Below, one piece after another: positions 1 through 4,885 of a stretch of 5,125 bases of DNA; the first letter of the stretch is position 1; each line of letters starts with the position of its first letter. Below the pieces are notes generated by a model that had not been told where the DNA came from, did not search any database, and saw only the letters and a list, made by a program, of their open reading frames with translations. This DNA comes from Methyloligella sp. (GTDB lineage Bacteria > Pseudomonadota > Alphaproteobacteria > Rhizobiales > JALUTE01): the NCBI GenBank assembly GCA_027058255.1, contig JALUTE010000192.1, forward strand, positions 1 to 5,125, in the 5' to 3' direction. The translations under genes were made by a program, and so were the position numbers.

Positions 1-10
1 GTCACGACAA

Positions 11-97
11 ACGCCCGCCCCGCGCGCCGTGTCATGCAGGCCGCGTGGCGGTGGGGCCGGCGCGGCCTGCATGACACGGCGCGCGGGGCGCGGGCGT
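11..97. repeat. Large near-perfect inverted repeat (long hairpin)
   Basis: Positions 11-45 pair with 61-97. All 35 bases of the left arm find a Watson-Crick partner, and the only irregularity is a 2-nt bulge in the right arm around 90-91. The loop is the 15 nt at 46-60. The inner part of the stem carries the core GTGTCATGCAGG and its complement, and the outer part is almost pure G/C. No U-tract follows either arm, so it is not a classical intrinsic terminator. It ends about 190 nt before the terC start. It could be a terminator for an unseen upstream gene, a palindromic intergenic repeat (REP/MITE-like) or a structured RNA. I see no target-site duplication flanking it. The inverted repeat itself is certain; its role is not. 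Confidence 0.9.
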
Positions 98-227
98 CCC
101 GATCCGGCGCCTGCCCCGAGCCGCGTCCCGGGGGCGACAAGGTGATTGATGAACCAAGGAAGCCTGGGCTATCACTGGCGCGCTTCGCCATTCCCAACGC
201 CGCACCATGAGAGCGCGGTGGACGTGC

Positions 228-248
228 CTGCCCATCCGGGCGGGGCAG
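228..248 (+). promoter_or_regulatory. Small hairpin in the terC leader just before the ribosome site
   Basis: CTGCCC (228-233) pairs with GGGCAG (243-248) around a 9-nt loop, ending 14 nt before the AAGGGAG ribosome site of terC. A second small stem, TGGCG (176-180) with CGCCA (186-190), lies further upstream. Some terC/alx genes carry a manganese-sensing yybP-ykoY leader, but I could not find its conserved core here. Any regulatory role is speculative. Confidence 0.25.
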
Positions 249-283
249 TGGGCCATCAGCAGAAGGGAGCCTCGCCTTCCGTC

Positions 284-1048
284 ATGATCACCATCTCTCT
301 GACAGACCCGCAAATCTGGGCAAGCTTCCTCACCCTCACCCTGCTCGAGGTCGTCCTCGGCGTCGACAACATCATTTTCATCGCGGTTCTGGTCTCGCGC
401 TTGGAGGGGGCCAAGCGCGTCCTCGCGCGCCAGATCGGCCTCGCATTGGCGCTGGTGTTTCGCGTTGTCCTGCTGCTCATGCTCTTCTGGCTCACTCGCC
501 TGACGCGCCCCGTGTTCGAGGTCTTCGGTCAGGGAGTCTCCTGGCGCGACATCATCCTGCTCGCCGGCGGCCTCTTTCTGCTCATCAAGGCGACCCATGA
601 GATCCACAAGAGCATCGAGGAGGCCGGCGAGACGGGCCCTGCCCCGGTTTCGGCCGGCTTCCTGGCCGTGGTGTCCCAGATCGCTCTCATCGACGTCATC
701 TTCTCCGTCGATTCCATCGTGACCGCCATCGGCATCGCCGAGCATATCGAGGTCATGGTCGCCGCGGTGGTGGTGGCCATCCTGGTCATGTATGTGGCCT
801 CCGGCGCCATCGCCGGCTTCATCGAGCGTCATCCCACCACCAAGATGCTCGCGCTGAGCTTCCTCATCCTGATCGGCGTGGCACTGGTCGCAGACGGCAT
901 GGGCTTCCACATCCCGCGTGGCTACATCTACTTCTCCATGGCCTTCGCGGCCGTGGTGGAGGTGTTCAACGTTCTGGTGCGCCAGCGCCGCCAGCGGGCC
1001 CGTGCCGCCGCGCGCGGCAACCCGGCGCACGAGCGGGACGACGCCTGA
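284..1048 (+). CDS. TerC family integral membrane protein (probable metal-ion transporter)
   Basis: This is a 254-residue polytopic membrane protein of the TerC family. Members such as Alx of E. coli and the Bacillus TerC-like proteins are linked to manganese export and metal homeostasis; tellurite resistance was only the historical phenotype. Hydrophobic segments lie at about residues 13-38, 50-70, 88-103, 124-150, 156-180, 188-205 and 212-232. The two family signatures are present. One is an acidic membrane motif with E22 and GVDN (26-29) near the N-terminus. The other is D137 with SVDS (141-144) in the middle. The length fits the roughly 240-250-residue class. The frame stays open upstream to an ATG at 146, but those 46 extra residues are polar and unlike the family, so ATG 284 is chosen. 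AAGGGAG at 263-269 is a possible ribosome site, though its 14-nt spacing is long. The C-terminus (233-254) is basic and cytosolic-looking. The substrate is inferred from the family only. Confidence 0.9.
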   Translation: MITISLTDPQIWASFLTLTLLEVVLGVDNIIFIAVLVSRLEGAKRVLARQIGLALALVFRVVLLLMLFWLTRLTRPVFEVFGQGVSWRDIILLAGGLFLLIKATHEIHKSIEEAGETGPAPVSAGFLAVVSQIALIDVIFSVDSIVTAIGIAEHIEVMVAAVVVAILVMYVASGAIAGFIERHPTTKMLALSFLILIGVALVADGMGFHIPRGYIYFSMAFAAVVEVFNVLVRQRRQRARAAARGNPAHERDDA

Positions 1049-1096
1049 CGGCCATCCCGCTCGAGCGCATGCCGCGGGGGATATCCCGGCCCCGGG

Positions 1097-1297
1097 CTAC
1101 ACCTTGCCGCACAGCGCCGCGGCGATGCGCTGCACGGCATGCGCCCAGTTCGCCTGGTCTGCCTCGCGGCGGGCGAGGCCGAAACGTCTCAAGGCATCGG
1201 CGGGCGAGCCACCTTCGCGAAAGATGCGGGCGCAGGAGTGGCGCGCATAGCCCATGGCCTGGCCCCACTGCACGGGATTGACATGCCGCGGCCTCAT
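1097..1297 (-). CDS. Small conserved-looking protein of unknown function (66 aa)
   Basis: I do not recognise this family. It is a 66-residue soluble protein starting MRPRHVNP. It has two tryptophans (W11, W51), two cysteines (C22, C63) and many Arg/Ala residues, and it looks largely helical, with a central Gly-rich turn (G29-G30) before SPADALRRFGL at 31-41. The case for a real gene rests on its translation start. AGAGGAGG at 1305-1312 lies 7 nt before ATG 1297, the best ribosome site in the window. The frame extends upstream to 1351, but that would put this site inside the gene, so ATG 1297 is preferred. It is convergent with terC, with 48 nt between the two stop codons. The sequence 1298-1370 upstream shows no promoter I would defend. 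There is no signal peptide or membrane segment. It could be a small regulatory or adaptor protein, but that is only a guess. Confidence 0.7.
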   Translation of the reverse strand: MRPRHVNPVQWGQAMGYARHSCARIFREGGSPADALRRFGLARREADQANWAHAVQRIAAALCGKV

Positions 1298-1304
1298 GGC
1301 AAAG

Positions 1305-1312
1305 CCTCCTCT
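1305..1312 (-). promoter_or_regulatory. Strong Shine-Dalgarno site of the 66-aa gene
   Basis: AGAGGAGG on the minus strand, 7 nt before ATG 1297. It is close to the ideal anti-16S match and it decides the start of the small unknown gene. Confidence 0.75.
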
Positions 1313-1731
1313 GTTGCGATCACAGTGTTGTTTCTTCCTGGGTCCGCCCAACGCAGAACGCGGGGTGGGCTTCTCTTGCGCAGAAGCTGCAAGGGGTGGC
1401 AGGCCCGCCCAGCCGGGTATGGCGCCACGACGCGGAACCGGTCAGAGTGAAGCCTTGGGGGGTGTGGGGCTGGACGGGCCTGCCAAACGGGGCCGGAACA
1501 CGCGGTCCCGGTCGATGTGAATGCCACCCCGGCGCGCCCTTTCGGCGACAACCGAGCGAGCGGCGAATTGGGTGCGGAGGCCCCGGCGCCGGGGGATGAG
1601 CCATGAGGGGGCTGGCGTCGGGACCTCCGGGACCGGCCCTGGCCGGACCGGCATGGAGCACGCGCCGCCAGGGGCTGGCAGACGCCGCGCGATACGCTGG
1701 AACCTGCGGTGCCTGGCCAACGCCCTGGCGG

Positions 1732-1764
1732 CGGTGAGGGCGCGGCCAAGCCATGCCCTCACCG
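1732..1764. repeat. Perfect 10-bp inverted repeat with inner stem
   Basis: CGGTGAGGGC (1732-1741) pairs perfectly with GCCCTCACCG (1755-1764). Inside the 13-nt loop, GGC (1744-1746) can pair with GCC (1750-1752). There is no T-run on either side, so a classical terminator is unlikely. It lies just left of the T-depleted block. Confidence 0.6.
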
Positions 1765-1825
1765 AGCGTTCACCTGGGGCGGCCGGGGGGACGGGCCGCG
1801 AGGCTCCGCCTGGAAGAGAACGCAA

Positions 1826-1944
1826 GGACGCGGAACGCCAGGCGGACAGGGAACCGGGATACGCCGAACGACGCGCGGAAACACACCCATGAGCGGACGC
1901 GGAACCATCAGACGCGGGAGAGCCCATCGCATGGGACGCAGAAC
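1826..1944 (+). repeat. Short degenerate repeats of GGACGCGGAAC
   Basis: GGACGCGGAAC occurs exactly at 1826-1836 and 1895-1905. Near copies are GGACAGGGAAC at 1844-1854 and GGACGCAGAAC at 1934-1944. The core GACGCGGAAC also occurs at 1429-1438. Spacing is irregular (18, 51 and 39 nt within the cluster), so this is not a clean tandem array. The copies may simply reflect the A/G/C-biased composition of this block. Confidence 0.4.
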
Positions 1945-2029
1945 GAAAAGGAGAGAAGAGGGAGATAAACCCGGCAGCGGAGCGACCCCGTGCAGGAGAG
2001 GCGGGACGCGATAGCCGGGCGGCCAATGC

Positions 2030-2057
2030 GGATCGTGCGCTCGTCGCGCGGCGATCC
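2030..2057. repeat. Hairpin with stem GGATCG/CGATCC and inner GCGC stem
   Basis: GGATCG (2030-2035) pairs with CGATCC (2052-2057). T2036 can wobble with G2051, and GCGC (2037-2040) pairs with GCGC (2046-2049) around a TCGTC loop, leaving one bulged G at 2050. It sits at the right end of the T-depleted block and could be the end of a transcript, but no U-tract follows. Confidence 0.45.
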
Positions 2058-2133
2058 CTGGCGCCACCCCTTTCCGTGTCACCTGCCCGTGTCATCGCTG
2101 GCTCCCTGCCGATTGCGGTTCATCGTCTCGAGG

Positions 2134-2219
2134 GTCGCGCGAACGCGGTGACTGTCGCGACGGGGAGGATTAAGTCGCGGCATTTGGGCTACAATGTGAA
2201 TGGAATCTGACGAATGGAA
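2134..2219. promoter_or_regulatory. AT-richer patch with phased GTCGCG and paired GAATGGAA repeats
   Basis: GTCGCG starts at 2134, 2154 and 2174, exactly 20 bp apart, about two helical turns. Just downstream, GAATGGAA occurs twice (2198-2205 and 2212-2219), 14 bp apart. TACAAT at 2190-2195 resembles a -10 box, but I see no -35 hexamer at the right distance. The patch stands out as AT-rich in a GC-rich window, which suits a control region or a foreign remnant. No gene starts immediately downstream on the + strand. Confidence 0.3.
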
Positions 2220-2305
2220 GGTATTTTCGCTTGACTGAGCGTAATGGTGACGGGGGTTCGGCGCCCCGTTGCGCGGCGGCCAAGCCGTCCATTCCCTGCC
2301 TGTCG

Positions 2306-2321
2306 GGGCGCCGGGGCGCCC
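2306..2321 (-). terminator. Possible terminator hairpin after dsbB
   Basis: GGGCGC (2306-2311) pairs with GCGCCC (2316-2321) around a CGGG loop, starting 5 nt after the dsbB stop on the minus strand. A second stem, ACGGGG (2250-2255) with CCCCGT (2264-2269), follows further downstream. Neither is followed by a U-tract, so this is a weak call based on position. Confidence 0.35.
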
Positions 2322-2326
2322 GGGCA

Positions 2327-2857
2327 TCAGCGTCGCCGCGGCCAGACGATTCCCAGAATGGCAATGGCGGCGAAGCCCAGGGAAAGCACCGCATTCCAGC
2401 CAGCGAAGGAGAGGCCGAACAGGCGGAACGGCGCCTCGTCGCAGCGGATCACCCGCGTCTCCGCCAGGCTGTCAAGCAAGGCCCCCGCCCGACGCTCGAG
2501 CCCGCCGCCGCCGGAGCAATCCGTGGGGCCCGGCCAGAAATGCCACTCCACGCCCGCATGGTAGATGCCGAGCCCCGCATTCACCAGATAGGCGACGGCG
2601 ATGAGGGCCAGAATGAGCCGCGCCATGCCCTCGGCCAGGCCCGCCGGCGCGGCCCGGAGTGCCAGGAGCGCGGCGGCACTCGCCGGAATGGCGAAATAAT
2701 AGGCGATGCGCTCCTTGAGGCAGAGCGGGCAGGGCGCGTATCCGCCGATGTGCTCGAAAGCGAGCGCCGTGGCGATGGCGGCCAGGCTGAGAAGGAGGAG
2801 CCCGGTCGCGGCGTACCAGACCGGCGATCTGTAGGGGGCGGTCTCGACAAAGGCCAT
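2327..2857 (-). CDS. dsbB: DsbB-family disulfide bond formation protein
   Basis: DsbB is an inner-membrane protein that reoxidises the periplasmic thiol oxidase DsbA and passes the electrons to quinone. This protein has 176 residues, the usual family length. It has four hydrophobic segments, at about residues 13-34, 51-69, 79-96 and 150-172. The first periplasmic loop carries the redox pair C43-P-L-C46, followed by R50, which matches the arginine near the quinone site of E. coli DsbB. The second loop carries the other cysteine pair, C114 (in TDCS) and C139 (in RCD), so all four catalytic cysteines are present. ATG 2857 is preceded by GGGAG at 2868-2872 with 10-nt spacing. It follows the YqaA-type gene on the same strand with a 45-nt gap, which suggests co-transcription. 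No DsbA gene is visible here. The family call is firm; the symbol is by homology. Confidence 0.93.
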   Translation of the reverse strand: MAFVETAPYRSPVWYAATGLLLLSLAAIATALAFEHIGGYAPCPLCLKERIAYYFAIPASAAALLALRAAPAGLAEGMARLILALIAVAYLVNAGLGIYHAGVEWHFWPGPTDCSGGGGLERRAGALLDSLAETRVIRCDEAPFRLFGLSFAGWNAVLSLGFAAIAILGIVWPRRR

Positions 2858-2902
2858 GGAACGGTCACTCCCGATAGCGGGCCGGCAACGGCCCGAACGA
2901 TC

Positions 2903-3484
2903 TCATCCAACATAGCGCAACAGCACGAAGCCGCCGATGAGCAAGATCACGAACACCGTGGTGACGAGGCCGAGGCGGCGCTCGATGAAATCGCGAATGG
3001 GCGGGCCGAACCAGTAGAGGAGCCCCGCCACAAGAACGAAGCGCAGCCCCCGCGCCAGAAGGCTCGCAACCAAGAACACCACGAAGTCGAGCTTCGTGGC
3101 GCCGCTGGCAATGGTGATCACCTTGTAGGGAAAGGGCGTGAGCCCGGCCCCGAAAACGATCCAGGCGCCATAGGTGTTGTATTGGCTGGCGAATGCCTCG
3201 AACTTGTCGGCATAGCCATAGAAATCCAGAAGCGCCTTGCCGACGGTCTCGAACAGGAAGAAGCCGATGGCATAGCCGGCAATGCCGCCGAGCACCGAGG
3301 CCAATGTGGCGATGGCCGCCAGCGCCCACGCCTTGGCGCGCTCGGCCAGGACCATGGGGATCAACATCACGTCGGGCGGAATGGGAAAGACCGAGCTTTC
3401 CGCGAAGGCCACCGCGAAAAGCACCCATGGCGCGCGCGGATGGGCGGAAAGCACCATGGTGCGGTCATAAAGGCGTCTGAGCAT
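2903..3484 (-). CDS. YqaA family (DedA-like / VTT domain) inner-membrane protein
   Basis: This 193-residue membrane protein belongs to the YqaA branch of the DedA/SNARE-associated (VTT) family. Related DedA proteins act in lipid carrier transport and envelope homeostasis; the role of the YqaA branch is poorly defined. Family marks are an early acidic motif, E29 followed by FPIPPD (33-38), a Gly-rich membrane helix (66-77) and GLTPFPYK at 114-121 leading into ITIASG. Hydrophobic segments lie at about 18-47, 53-78, 106-127, 134-158 and 172-190. ATG 3484 is chosen because AGGGAG at 3488-3493 precedes it and the protein then matches the usual length. The open frame reaches 3562, but those extra 26 residues are Gly/Pro-rich and unlike the family. 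M10 is a less likely start because it lacks a ribosome site. It leads a probable operon with dsbB and is divergent from the tRNA. Confidence 0.88.
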   Translation of the reverse strand: MLRRLYDRTMVLSAHPRAPWVLFAVAFAESSVFPIPPDVMLIPMVLAERAKAWALAAIATLASVLGGIAGYAIGFFLFETVGKALLDFYGYADKFEAFASQYNTYGAWIVFGAGLTPFPYKVITIASGATKLDFVVFLVASLLARGLRFVLVAGLLYWFGPPIRDFIERRLGLVTTVFVILLIGGFVLLRYVG

Positions 3485-3580
3485 GGGCTCCCTGCATAAT
3501 GCCGCCGGCGGCCCTTGTCCATGGGGCAGGGTGGCGCCCGGCTTGCCCGCACGGTGCGCCATCCGGCGCCGCCTGCGAGG

Positions 3581-3608
3581 TTGACCCGACGCCCCCGAAG
3601 GATATGAT
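3581..3608 (+). promoter_or_regulatory. Sigma70-type promoter of tRNA-Leu
   Basis: TTGACC (3581-3586) and TATGAT (3603-3608) are separated by 16 nt. The -10 box ends 14 nt before the mature tRNA 5' end, so transcription would start a few bases upstream of the tRNA. Both boxes are close to the housekeeping consensus. Confidence 0.75.
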
Positions 3609-3622
3609 CCGCCCGAATCACG

Positions 3623-3710
3623 GCCCCTGTGGCGGAATTGGTAGACGCGACGGACTCAAAATCCGTTGCCCGTTGAGGGCGTGCCCGTTCGAGTCGGGCC
3701 AGGGGCACCA
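3623..3710 (+). tRNA. tRNA-Leu, anticodon CAA
   Basis: The gene folds as a complete class II (long variable arm) tRNA. The acceptor stem GCCCCTG (3623-3629) pairs perfectly with CAGGGGC (3700-3706), followed by discriminator A3707 and an encoded CCA (3708-3710). The anticodon stem ACGGA/TCCGT (3650-3654 with 3662-3666) encloses the loop CTCAAAA, giving anticodon CAA (3657-3659), which reads UUG leucine codons. The long variable arm (about 3667-3682) fits leucine. The T arm GCCCG-TTCGAGT-CGGGC (3683-3699) is canonical. UUG codons should be rare in such a GC-rich genome, so this is probably a low-usage isoacceptor. The 3' end carries no sign of an integrated element; the carboxypeptidase gene follows directly. 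Confidence 0.97.
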
Positions 3711-3742
3711 CCGGCCTCGCCGGCCTCCGCTCGGGGGAGCGG
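3711..3742 (+). terminator. Two small hairpins directly after the tRNA
   Basis: CCGGC (3711-3715) pairs with GCCGG (3719-3723). CCGCTC (3727-3732) pairs with GAGCGG (3737-3742) around a GGGG loop. No U-tract follows; the next bases are CACGAAAAACGG. They may stop some tRNA transcripts or mark where the 3' trailer is processed. The downstream start codon is only 20 nt further, so full termination would leave the carboxypeptidase without a visible promoter. Confidence 0.35.
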
Positions 3743-3761
3743 CACGAAAAACGGGGGAGCC

Positions 3762-4847
3762 ATGCAAGCGGGCTTTCGATCGCCGCGGCGGGTCGCTGTC
3801 GCGCTCGGCCGGCCGCTCGCGCTGGCCCTGCCGCTCGTCCTGCTGCTCTCTCTTCTTGCTGCCCCCCCGGCCGCGATGGCGGGTCCCGCCCTCCTGTTTG
3901 AGCCCAAAGGCGGCCTCGTCCTCTATGCCGAGGATGCCGACATGCGCTGGCACCCGGCCTCGCTCACCAAGCTCATGACGGCCTATCTCACCTTCAAGGC
4001 GATCAAGGCCGGCAGGCTTTCCATGGACAGCAAGATCACCTGCTCGGCCAATGCCAATCGCGAGCCGCCGAGCAAGCTGGGCCTGCCTGTGGGCGCGCAA
4101 ATCTCCGTTCGCCTCGCCCTCAAGGTGCTCATCGTCAAGTCCGCCAACGACGTCGCGGTCATGCTCGCCGAGGCGGTGGCGGGCAGCGAGCGGGCCTTCG
4201 TGCGCCTGATGAACCGCACCGCCAAACGGCTCGGCATGCTGCGCACGCGCTTCATCAATCCCAACGGCCTGCCCGACGCCCGGCAGATCACCACGGCGCG
4301 CGACATGGCCCGGCTCGCGCGCGCGATCATCCTCGAGTTTCCCGAGTATGCCGACCTGTTCGCCCTGCCGTCCGTGCGGGTGGGCCGGCGCGTGCTGCGC
4401 TCCCACAACAGCCTGTTGCGCACCTTCGAGGGCGCCGACGGCATGAAGACCGGCTTCATCTGTGCTTCGGGCTACAATGTGGTCGCCAGCGCCACGCGCG
4501 ACGGCCGCCGACTGGTCGCGGTCGTGCTCGGCGAGACCACGGCAGGCGCCCGCGTCGCCCGCGCCGCCGAGCTTCTCGAGCACGGGTTCCGCACCTATGG
4601 CTGGAAGGCTGTGTTCGAGAGCGCCAGTATCGAGACCCTGCCGCTCTTCCCCGCGCGTCTCGAAGGCCCGGTCAATCTGCGCCAGCGCGCCTGCCGGCAC
4701 CGCTATCGCCGGGCCCGGTCCGCGCGTCGCAGCCGGGCACGGGCACGGGCCGCCCGCCTGCGCCGGGCCCGCGCCGCCGCCCGAGCCAGGGCGAGAAACG
4801 GTGCCGGCGCGCCGGCGAGAGCCAAGGCTGCGCCGCGCAAGCGGTGA
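3762..4847 (+). CDS. D-alanyl-D-alanine carboxypeptidase, peptidase family S11 (DacA/DacF-like)
   Basis: This penicillin-binding-type serine peptidase removes the terminal D-Ala from peptidoglycan stem peptides in the periplasm. It has 361 residues. A signal peptide covers about 1-40 (basic start, hydrophobic core 17-34, likely cleavage after A38-M39-A40). The three active-site motifs are in order: S67-L-T-K70 (nucleophile and base), S127-A-N129 and K229-T-G231. The catalytic domain ends near 280. The usual PBP5 C-terminal beta domain and membrane-anchor helix are not recognisable. Instead, residues 307-361 form a tail with 22 Arg and 19 Ala among 55 residues. ATG 3762 follows GGGGGAG (3753-3759) closely. 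It starts 51 nt after the tRNA, with no separate promoter seen. It is convergent with the ATP12-like gene, with 38 nt between the stop codons. The family is certain; which Dac paralogue it is remains unclear. Confidence 0.93.
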   Translation: MQAGFRSPRRVAVALGRPLALALPLVLLLSLLAAPPAAMAGPALLFEPKGGLVLYAEDADMRWHPASLTKLMTAYLTFKAIKAGRLSMDSKITCSANANREPPSKLGLPVGAQISVRLALKVLIVKSANDVAVMLAEAVAGSERAFVRLMNRTAKRLGMLRTRFINPNGLPDARQITTARDMARLARAIILEFPEYADLFALPSVRVGRRVLRSHNSLLRTFEGADGMKTGFICASGYNVVASATRDGRRLVAVVLGETTAGARVARAAELLEHGFRTYGWKAVFESASIETLPLFPARLEGPVNLRQRACRHRYRRARSARRSRARARAARLRRARAAARARARNGAGAPARAKAAPRKR

Positions 4848-4864
4848 CACGCAAGCGGTGACGC
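4837..4864 (+). repeat. 14-bp tandem duplication spanning the carboxypeptidase stop codon
   Basis: GCAAGCGGTGACAC (4837-4850) is followed at once by GCAAGCGGTGACGC (4851-4864), 13 of 14 bases identical. The TGA stop of the carboxypeptidase lies in the first unit and a second copy in the second unit. It looks like a recent replication-slippage event. Confidence 0.8.
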
Positions 4865-4885
4865 ACCCGGAGATGGCGCCGCCGC

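Larger units (their letters stand above)
1298..2326. other. About 1 kb without a convincing gene; GC-rich, structured, strand-asymmetric
   Basis: Several frames stay open here on both strands, but their products are low-complexity Arg/Pro/Ala/Gly strings with no recognisable domain, no membrane pattern and no good ribosome site. Composition explains the openness. Stop codons need T on the coding strand, and the + strand is nearly T-free over 1781-2020. The minus strand is correspondingly A-poor there, which also removes stops. The stretch holds hairpins at 1581-1594, 1633-1646, 1732-1764 and 2030-2057, short repeats of a GACGCGGAAC motif, and an AT-richer patch at about 2163-2235. It may be decayed coding sequence, a long untranslated region or an unannotated RNA. 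None of these can be decided from the sequence. Confidence 0.6.

Noticed and set aside
146..283. N-terminal extension of the TerC reading frame to an ATG at 146
   Set aside because: The 46 extra residues are polar, unlike TerC proteins, and lack a ribosome site; the family N-terminus begins at the ATG at 284.
98..283. Manganese riboswitch (yybP-ykoY) in the terC leader
   Set aside because: This class sometimes controls terC/alx genes, but its conserved core sequences are not found here; only small generic hairpins are.
32..1030. 332-codon open frame on the minus strand opposite terC
   Set aside because: Its His/Asp/Glu-rich product is the usual antisense image of a hydrophobic membrane protein gene; terC is well supported on the other strand.
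1072..1096. Bidirectional terminator between terC and the small gene
   Set aside because: There is a 10-bp palindrome GGGATATCCC (1078-1087) and a possible CGGGG/CCCCG stem (1075-1079 with 1090-1094), but the folds are short and mutually exclusive and no U-tract follows.
1521..1892. Open frame on the + strand (123 codons)
   Set aside because: No ribosome site, Arg/Gly/Pro-rich composition, no recognisable fold; openness is explained by the scarcity of T.
1442..2095. Long open frame on the minus strand (217 codons)
   Set aside because: The product is a low-complexity Arg/Ser/Pro/Ala string with no domain; the frame is open because the minus strand is A-poor here and so lacks stop codons.
2230..2258. 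Promoter based on CTTGAC at 2230-2235
   Set aside because: No acceptable -10 box lies 16-18 nt downstream; the sequence there is a G-run.
2231..3499. 422-codon open frame on the + strand
   Set aside because: It lies antisense to dsbB and the YqaA-type gene, both of which have clear family motifs. Its Glu/Arg/Gly-rich product is typical of a mirror frame in GC-rich DNA.
3700..3760. Attachment site of an integrated element at the tRNA-Leu 3' end
   Set aside because: No integrase gene and no repeat of the tRNA 3' end is seen downstream; an ordinary housekeeping gene follows directly.
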